6,904 nt of DNA from Acholeplasmatales bacterium. GTDB lineage: Bacteria; Bacillota_I; Bacilli_A; Acholeplasmatales; Anaeroplasmataceae. The translations under genes and the position numbers were made by a program. The stretch lies in the NCBI GenBank assembly GCA_024696565.1, contig JAILGR010000166.1:1-6904 (forward strand), read 5' to 3'. Under the pieces are notes generated by a model. It was not told where the DNA came from and searched no databases. It saw nothing but the letters and a program-made list of their open reading frames with translations. Of this stretch, positions 1 through 4,231 are shown in pieces (position 1 is the first letter of the stretch; every line of letters starts with the position of its first letter).

Positions 1-1
1 T

Positions 2-145
2 AAATATTATTGTTGGTTAAATGCTTCAAATGGTGAAGTTAGATATAAAGCTCCTATATCTGTAACTTTTGTCTTAACTATGGTCTTGTTAGGTATTATA
101 GTCATTGTCCTAACAGTTTTACTAATCGTATTTTTAAATAGATAA
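2..145 (+). CDS. C-terminal fragment of an unidentified membrane protein
   Basis: An open frame enters from the left edge and ends at TAA 143-145, leaving 47 residues. The first ~17 residues are polar to mixed (a Y-Y-C-W cluster, then N-A-S-N-G-E). From about residue 18 on, the chain is almost wholly hydrophobic (V, L, I, T, M, F) and ends in a short L-N-R tail. This reads as one C-terminal transmembrane helix with a single basic residue after it. No family motif is visible, so I assign no function. The start and most of the protein lie outside the window. No convincing terminator follows it before the ferredoxin promoter region, so some read-through into the ferredoxin is possible. The frame assignment rests on the unbroken hydrophobic composition; the other two forward frames are interrupted by stops. 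Confidence 0.6.
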   Translation, partial: KYYCWLNASNGEVRYKAPISVTFVLTMVLLGIIVIVLTVLLIVFLNR

Positions 146-181
146 ATTTTGATAAAAAAATATGCAAAATATGCTTAAAAT

Positions 182-197
182 TAGTATTGTTATACTA
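182..197. promoter_or_regulatory. Possible ferredoxin promoter: extended -10 inside an inverted repeat
   Basis: TATACT at 191-196 is preceded by TGT (188-190), giving an extended -10 element on the plus strand. The start of transcription would be near 203, about 53 bases before the ferredoxin ATG. No good -35 hexamer lies 16-18 bases upstream, which an extended -10 can tolerate. The -10 sits inside a perfect inverted repeat, TAGTAT-TGTT-ATACTA, a possible operator for an unknown regulator. It does not match the Rex consensus. The assignment is by eye only. Confidence 0.4.
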
Positions 198-255
198 GAC
201 TAACTAACGTTTTTTATTGTATTATTAAAATAGAAAAACGAAAGGGGAATTTATT

Positions 256-426
256 ATGCCAAGAGTAGTAGTTGAAGATAATTGTATCGCATGTGGTGCT
301 TGTGCTCCTGAATGTCCAGTTGCAGCAATCACTGTTGAAGATGTTTCCCATATTGATGCTGATACTTGCATTGATTGTGGAGCTTGCCAAGGCGTTTGCC
401 CAGTTGATGCAATCGTAGAAGAATAA
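256..426 (+). CDS. 2[4Fe-4S] ferredoxin, clostridial type
   Basis: This 56-residue protein is a small soluble electron carrier of the bacterial 2[4Fe-4S] ferredoxin family, whose usual length is about 55-60. Both cluster-binding motifs are intact: C10-x2-C13-x2-C16-x3-C20-P and C38-x2-C41-x2-C44-x3-C48-P. The two halves are similar (each ends C-P-V-x-A-I), as expected for the family's internal duplication. In the family, the first three cysteines of each motif plus the fourth of the other bind one cluster. The chain is acidic, with an E-E C-terminus. AAAGGGG at 241-247, eight bases before the ATG, is a good ribosome binding site and fixes the start. The gene stands alone between its own promoter region and terminator, so its redox partner (pyruvate:ferredoxin oxidoreductase or hydrogenase in many anaerobes) is not visible here. 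The family is certain; the physiological role is inference. Confidence 0.97.
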   Translation: MPRVVVEDNCIACGACAPECPVAAITVEDVSHIDADTCIDCGACQGVCPVDAIVEE

Positions 427-438
427 TTAATTGTTCTT

Positions 439-466
439 AAAAGCCTTCGGGCTTTTTTCTTTTTCT
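439..466 (+). terminator. Intrinsic terminator of the ferredoxin gene
   Basis: AAAAGCC (439-445) pairs with GGCTTTT (450-456) around a TTCG tetraloop closed by C-G, a very stable loop. A T-rich tail runs to 466. The hairpin begins 12 bases after the ferredoxin stop codon. Confidence 0.92.
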
Positions 467-495
467 AAAAAAAACATGGGACTATTTATCCCATG
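467..495 (-). terminator. Intrinsic terminator of the YD-repeat gene, overlapping its stop codon
   Basis: On the minus strand, CATGGGA (495-489) pairs with TCCCATG (481-475) around a 7-base loop, TAAATAG. Eight U residues follow (the A run at 474-467). The stop codon TAG (484-482) forms the last three bases of the loop, so the first stem arm is coding sequence. Its U tract abuts the tail of the ferredoxin terminator on the opposite strand, so the two convergent units are insulated back to back. Confidence 0.8.
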
Positions 496-1255
496 CATAT
501 TGATATCTTTTTTTTCTTTTTCTTTCTTCAATTAAAGCTTTTTGTCTATCTATTTCTTTATTTTCTTCGATTTTTAAAACATTAGTTAAATTCTCATATA
601 AGAATAATTCTAATTTAGAAAATGTTTTATTACCAAGATTTTCAGTCATTAAGCCTGTAGCTAATAAGGCATGATAATTATTATATCTAGAACGATTTAA
701 TCTATAACTTTCTTTATTAACTCTAATTTTAGTATATTTATTTTTTATGCCATCAATATCTATTCCCATCTCAGGAAAAGAATAACGCCAATGATAATCA
801 GAATTATATTTATGGATTAATCTATTATTATCATCATATTCACATTTTTCCCAAAAGCCTGATGAATTTGTATAATAGCACTGAGAACCATGGATAGTAT
901 ATGAGTATTGTTCCCATTTACCGGTAGAAGAAACATGTTTAATTAATTGATCATATTTATCATATGAATAATCATCCCATTCACCAGTTGATGTTTCAGA
1001 ATGAGTCATATTGCCATTTTTATCATATCTTTTTTTCTTCCAATTCCTTTTAGAACCAGGTTCTGTTTTATCTTCAGTAAAAATATTTTTATATTTGGCA
1101 TTAAAAACCATATATCTTTCTGGATATATTTCAACAGTCATATTATCACAATTAGTCATGTAAATCATATTAGTATCTTTTTTAAGTATTTGAATCTTAA
1201 AACCTCTACTAACAAATTCTTGAATAATACGCTTTTGAAAATCATTGGTTTCCAT
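482..1255 (-). CDS. Orphan protein with four 21-residue YD-type repeats
   Basis: This 257-residue protein has no family I can name. Residues 1 to ~70 look like a small mixed alpha/beta N-terminal region. Residues 73-156 are four consecutive repeats of exactly 21 residues. Tryptophans fall at 72, 93, 114, 135 and 156, each repeat has Tyr at its position 5, and the last residues are S-x-G-x-W in three of them. The first repeat contains Y-D-K-N-G-N, the signature of YD/Rhs-like repeats; similar 21-residue repeats are known in phage and host hypothetical proteins. The third repeat has lost the Y-D. Residues ~157-205 are basic and Tyr/Asn-rich, and the end is a strongly charged helix rich in E, K and R. 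There is no signal peptide or membrane segment, so it is probably cytoplasmic. An in-frame ATG nine codons upstream (1282) has no ribosome binding site and falls at the predicted transcription start. The ATG at 1255 has GGGGGTG (1262-1268) six bases before it, so I chose it. Function is unknown. Confidence 0.75.
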   Translation of the reverse strand: METNDFQKRIIQEFVSRGFKIQILKKDTNMIYMTNCDNMTVEIYPERYMVFNAKYKNIFTEDKTEPGSKRNWKKKRYDKNGNMTHSETSTGEWDDYSYDKYDQLIKHVSSTGKWEQYSYTIHGSQCYYTNSSGFWEKCEYDDNNRLIHKYNSDYHWRYSFPEMGIDIDGIKNKYTKIRVNKESYRLNRSRYNNYHALLATGLMTENLGNKTFSKLELFLYENLTNVLKIEENKEIDRQKALIEERKRKKRYQYAWDK

Positions 1256-1288
1256 ATGATGCACCCCCAAAAAATACCCCATATTTTT

Positions 1289-1317
1289 ATTATATTTAAA
1301 CTATTTTTTTGATTCAA
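1289..1317 (-). promoter_or_regulatory. Promoter of the YD-repeat gene
   Basis: Reading the minus strand, the -35 TTGAAT (1317-1312) and a perfect -10 TATAAT (1294-1289) are separated by 17 bases. Transcription would start at about 1282, which leaves a ~27-base leader containing the GGGGGTG ribosome binding site for the ATG at 1255. This makes the gene independent of plsY upstream, which has its own terminator. Confidence 0.7.
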
Positions 1318-1360
1318 TAGTGATTTATATTAATATACAAAAACCTTGTTATTATATCTT

Positions 1361-1393
1361 AAAAGAATACTACAGAATTATGCTTCTGTAGTA
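1361..1393 (-). terminator. Intrinsic terminator of plsY, overlapping its stop codon
   Basis: A perfect 10-base stem, TACTACAGAA (1393-1384 on the minus strand) with TTCTGTAGTA (1377-1368), encloses a six-base loop, GCATAA. It is followed by TTCTTTT (1367-1361). The plsY stop codon TAA (1380-1378) is the last three bases of the loop, so the upstream arm encodes the final residues of PlsY. The U tract is interrupted by one C, so efficiency may be moderate. Confidence 0.8.
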
Positions 1394-2106
1394 CTATTTT
1401 CTTCGTTATTTTCTTCTTCAGGCTTTTTCTTGAAGCAGTTTTCTGTTCCATTAAATAATCTTTTATAATTTGGTATATGTTTATAAATGATAATAACACC
1501 AGGAACAAGAATAGTTATTAAATTTTCAAGTGATGGAGCACTAATGAAATAATCGAAGAAGTTAGTTGCTTCATATCCGATTATAAATAAACCAATATAT
1601 GTTAATAATACAGCTAAAGTAGCAAATGTAGATGCTAGTGATACATATCCTGTTGAGAATAAGACAACAGCAAATGTTACTAAACATAAAATACCAGCCA
1701 AAGGACAAATACAAAGTACAACACCTAAGCTTGTAGCAACGGCTTTTCCACCTTTAAACTTTAAGAAAATAGAGAAGGAGTGGCCAATAACTGCCATCAT
1801 TCCATAATAACCATAGTCTAAAACAGAATGCCAAAGATTTGTTTGAGCTAGTATTTTTAAGATGATTATCACAAATGCACCTTTTAATACATCACATAAG
1901 AATACTATTGCTCCAACCTTTTTACCAAGAACTCTAATCGCATTTGTTGAACCAATATTTTTTGAGCCATGCTCTCTAATATCAACACCAGTTGCTGCTT
2001 TACCAACTAAAACACCAAAAGGAATTGAGCCTAATAAATAAGATACTATCATTAATATAATTGATATAACTATATTCCATGCGTCCACTGTTTCTGTTAA
2101 AATCAT
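1378..2106 (-). CDS. plsY: Acyl-phosphate:glycerol-3-phosphate acyltransferase PlsY
   Basis: PlsY is the integral membrane enzyme that moves an acyl group from acyl-phosphate (made by PlsX) to position 1 of glycerol-3-phosphate, the first committed step of phospholipid synthesis. The 242 residues are slightly longer than the family's usual ~200 because of a polar tail. Seen in order: a hydrophobic N-terminal helix with G-S-I-P-F-G (26-31); motif 1, GSKNIGSTN (47-55); D72-x2-K75-G76; motif 2 (108-128) with G-H-S-F and KFKGGKAVATS; several further membrane helices; and motif 3 around H210-x2-N213 with N-G-T-E at 219-222. In motif 2, Ser112 replaces the proline common after the phenylalanine. 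Residues 223-242 form an extra Lys- then Glu/Asn-rich tail that is probably disordered. AGAGGA lies seven bases before the ATG. The gene is transcribed alone and diverges from parE, as in Bacillus and Staphylococcus. Confidence 0.96.
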   Translation of the reverse strand: MILTETVDAWNIVISIILMIVSYLLGSIPFGVLVGKAATGVDIREHGSKNIGSTNAIRVLGKKVGAIVFLCDVLKGAFVIIILKILAQTNLWHSVLDYGYYGMMAVIGHSFSIFLKFKGGKAVATSLGVVLCICPLAGILCLVTFAVVLFSTGYVSLASTFATLAVLLTYIGLFIIGYEATNFFDYFISAPSLENLITILVPGVIIIYKHIPNYKRLFNGTENCFKKKPEEENNEENSTTEA

Positions 2107-2138
2107 AGGATTCCTCTTTTCATAAAAAAATCATTAAA

Positions 2139-2167
2139 ATTATACAATGCTTATTTCTTTATGTCAA
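2139..2167 (-). promoter_or_regulatory. Perfect consensus promoter of plsY
   Basis: On the minus strand, TTGACA (2167-2162) and TATAAT (2144-2139) are both exact sigma-A consensus hexamers, separated by the optimal 17 bases. Transcription should start near 2132, giving a leader of about 25 bases with the AGAGGA ribosome binding site. No operator or FapR-like palindrome is obvious, so strong constitutive expression is the simplest reading. Confidence 0.88.
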
Positions 2168-2212
2168 ACGTACTTTTATAAATATATTTTATAACTTTTT
2201 GATTTTTAAATA

Positions 2213-2242
2213 TTGGAAAACGCTATCTTTTTATGGTATCAT
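2213..2242 (+). promoter_or_regulatory. Promoter of the parE-parC operon
   Basis: TTGGAA (2213-2218) and TATCAT (2237-2242) are separated by 18 bases. TGG at 2234-2236 gives an extended -10. The predicted start is near 2249, leaving a leader of about 24 bases. Both hexamers depart from consensus, so it should be weaker than the plsY promoter it faces. An alternative -10, CATAAT at 2240-2245, would have a poor 21-base spacer. Confidence 0.6.
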
Positions 2243-2261
2243 AATATTGTTGTGAAAGTTT

Positions 2262-2267
2262 AGGTGG
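2262..2267 (+). promoter_or_regulatory. Ribosome binding site of parE, deciding its start
   Basis: AGGTGG lies five bases before the ATG at 2273. The in-frame GTG at 2264, which would extend the protein by three residues, lies inside this Shine-Dalgarno sequence and has no site of its own, so it is not the start. Confidence 0.85.
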
Positions 2268-2272
2268 TTAAT

Positions 2273-4228
2273 ATGGATAAAAACACTTATGATGATAGTT
2301 CGATTCAAGTCTTAGATGGTCTTGAACACGTTAGAAAACGTCCTGGTATGTATATCGGTTCAACTGATGAAAGAGGATTACATCATTTGGTTTGGGAGAT
2401 TGTTGATAACTCTATAGATGAAGCCTTAGCTGGCTATGGAAAAGAGATTATAGTAACAATTAATGAAGATAATTCAATTACAGTAGAAGATAGTGGCCGT
2501 GGTGTTCCATGCGGTATGCACGCTACTGGAAAAAATACAATGGAAATTATTTATACTAAATTAAATGCTGGTGGTAAATTTGGTGGTGGAGGATATAAAA
2601 CATCAGGTGGATTACATGGTGTTGGTGCCTCTGTTACAAATGCCTTATCATCATTCATGGAAGTAACATCTTATCGTGATGGTAAGATTCATAAGATTAC
2701 TTTTAAAAATGGTGGTAGAGTAGCATCAAATGTTGAAGTATTAGGTGATACAAAAAGAACTGGTACAACAGTTCATTTTAAACCAGACCCTAGTGTATTT
2801 ACTACTACTGTATACCAATACGATACTATTAAAACAAGAATTAGAGAAAGTGCCTTTTTAATTAAAGGTCTTAGAATGACTTTAAAGGATAAAAGATCTG
2901 GTAAGCATGAAACATTCTTATATGAAAATGGTATTTCTGAATATGTAGCTTTTTTAACTACAGGAAAATCTCCTATGCATAATGTTGCATATTTTGATGG
3001 TGACTATAAGAGTGAAGTTACTATTACATCAGCTTCAGGTAAATCTGAAACTACAGAAGAAACTATTGAAGTTGAAGTAGCATTCCAATTCTTAGATACT
3101 TATAATGAAACATTAATATCTTTTGTTAATAATGTTAAAACACCAGATGGTGGTACTCATGAAACTGGTTATAAAACAGCATTAACTAGAGCATTTAATG
3201 ATTATGCCCATAGAATGAAGATTATTAAAGATAATCAAACACTAGAAGGTGCTGATATTCGTACTGGCTTAACAAGTGTTGTATCAGTTAGAATTGGTGA
3301 AAAGCAGCTTGAGTTTGAAGGTCAAACTAAAGCAAAACTTGGTACACCTGCAGCTAAAACAGCTGTCGATAGTGTTGTTGGTGAAAAGCTTGGCTATTTC
3401 TTAATGGAAAATAAGGATTTAGCGGAAAAGATTATTAAGAAGGCGCAAAAGGAAGCTGAAGCTCGTGCTGCCGCAAGAAAGGCAAGAGAACAAGCAAGAC
3501 TAGATAAAAAAGATAAAGGCGAAAGAAATATATCTACAAAGCTAGCACCTACATCTGAAAAGAATAAAGATATTAATGAATTATATCTAGTAGAGGGTGA
3601 TTCTGCCGGTGGTTCTGCAAAACTTGGTAGAGATAGACGTTTCCAAGCAATACTACCACTCCGTGGTAAGGTATTAAATACTGAACGTGCATCCATTGAA
3701 AATGCTTTAAAAAATGAAGAAATAAACACTATGATTTATACAATTGGTGCTGGTTATGGTCCTGATTTTGATTTAAAGAAATGTAATTATAAAAAGATTA
3801 TAATCATGACCGATGCCGATGATGATGGTGCTCATATTCAAGTACTATTATTAACATTCTTCTTTAATCATATGCGTCCTTTAGTAGAAGATGGAAGAAT
3901 ATATTTAGCATTGCCACCACTATTTAAAATTACTAAGCGTGGTAAAAAAGAAGAAATTATTTATGCTTGGACTAATGAAGAAAAGGATCGTATTTTAGCA
4001 TCTTGTAATTGCCAGACAATATTACAAAGATACAAAGGTTTAGGTGAAATGAATGCTGAACAGCTTTGGGAAACTACTATGAACCCTGAAACTAGAACAT
4101 TAGTTCAAGTTCATGTAGAAGATGAAGCTGAGGCTGAAAGCCAAGTCAATGTATTGATGGGTGCTGATTCTGAAAGAAGAAGGAATTGGTTAGAAAACCA
4201 TGTTTCCTTTACTTTGGAGGAGGAATAG
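2273..4228 (+). CDS. parE: DNA topoisomerase IV subunit B (ATPase subunit)
   Basis: ParE pairs with ParC to form the A2B2 topoisomerase IV, which uses ATP to unlink daughter chromosomes and relax supercoils in the cytoplasm. The 651 residues match the usual ~650 for Gram-positive ParE. The N-terminal GHKL ATPase shows E42 and N46 in EIVDNSIDEALAG, D73 in the E-D-S-G-R-G-V-P motif, and the ATP lid GGLHGVG at 112-118. The transducer domain carries Q351-T-K353, which contacts the ATP gamma-phosphate. A charged Ala/Arg/Lys-rich helix (~390-420) leads to the TOPRIM domain, with E441-GDSAGGS and the metal-binding D514-A-D516-D-D518-G. The end has the RYKGLGEMNAEQLWETTM block. The DGAHIQVLLLTFF and GGGGYKTSGGLHGVGAS sequences are typical of ParE; GyrB usually has R-T in place of Q-V. 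The residue between the last two metal-binding Asps is Asp instead of the usual Thr or Val. The 3' end carries the parC ribosome binding site. Confidence 0.96.
   Translation: MDKNTYDDSSIQVLDGLEHVRKRPGMYIGSTDERGLHHLVWEIVDNSIDEALAGYGKEIIVTINEDNSITVEDSGRGVPCGMHATGKNTMEIIYTKLNAGGKFGGGGYKTSGGLHGVGASVTNALSSFMEVTSYRDGKIHKITFKNGGRVASNVEVLGDTKRTGTTVHFKPDPSVFTTTVYQYDTIKTRIRESAFLIKGLRMTLKDKRSGKHETFLYENGISEYVAFLTTGKSPMHNVAYFDGDYKSEVTITSASGKSETTEETIEVEVAFQFLDTYNETLISFVNNVKTPDGGTHETGYKTALTRAFNDYAHRMKIIKDNQTLEGADIRTGLTSVVSVRIGEKQLEFEGQTKAKLGTPAAKTAVDSVVGEKLGYFLMENKDLAEKIIKKAQKEAEARAAARKAREQARLDKKDKGERNISTKLAPTSEKNKDINELYLVEGDSAGGSAKLGRDRRFQAILPLRGKVLNTERASIENALKNEEINTMIYTIGAGYGPDFDLKKCNYKKIIIMTDADDDGAHIQVLLLTFFFNHMRPLVEDGRIYLALPPLFKITKRGKKEEIIYAWTNEEKDRILASCNCQTILQRYKGLGEMNAEQLWETTMNPETRTLVQVHVEDEAEAESQVNVLMGADSERRRNWLENHVSFTLEEE
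4216..4223 (+). promoter_or_regulatory. Ribosome binding site of parC inside the end of parE
   Basis: GGAGGAGG lies in the last codons of parE (the L-E-E-E C-terminus), eight bases before the parC ATG at 4232. It is a near-perfect Shine-Dalgarno match and, with the 3-base gap between the genes, implies translational coupling of the two subunits. Confidence 0.9.
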
Positions 4229-4231
4229 TCT

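Noticed and set aside
482..1255. Rhs-type polymorphic toxin or toxin-immunity pair
   Set aside because: The protein is only 257 residues, with no secretion signal, no Rhs core or cleavage motif, no recognisable toxin domain, and no adjacent small immunity gene.
1001..1312. 103-codon open frame on the plus strand
   Set aside because: It lies antisense to the YD-repeat gene, encodes a Phe/Ile-rich chain typical of the complement of A-rich coding DNA, and has no ribosome binding site.
1351..1356. TATAAT on the minus strand between plsY and the YD-repeat gene
   Set aside because: There is no -35-like hexamer 16-18 bases upstream and the position overlaps the tail of the plsY terminator. The promoter at 1289-1317 is much better.
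3394..3729. 111-codon open frame on the minus strand
   Set aside because: It is the reverse shadow of the TOPRIM part of parE, with no promoter or ribosome binding site.
2264..4228. GTG at 2264 as the start of parE
   Set aside because: The GTG is part of the AGGTGG ribosome binding site that serves the ATG at 2273.
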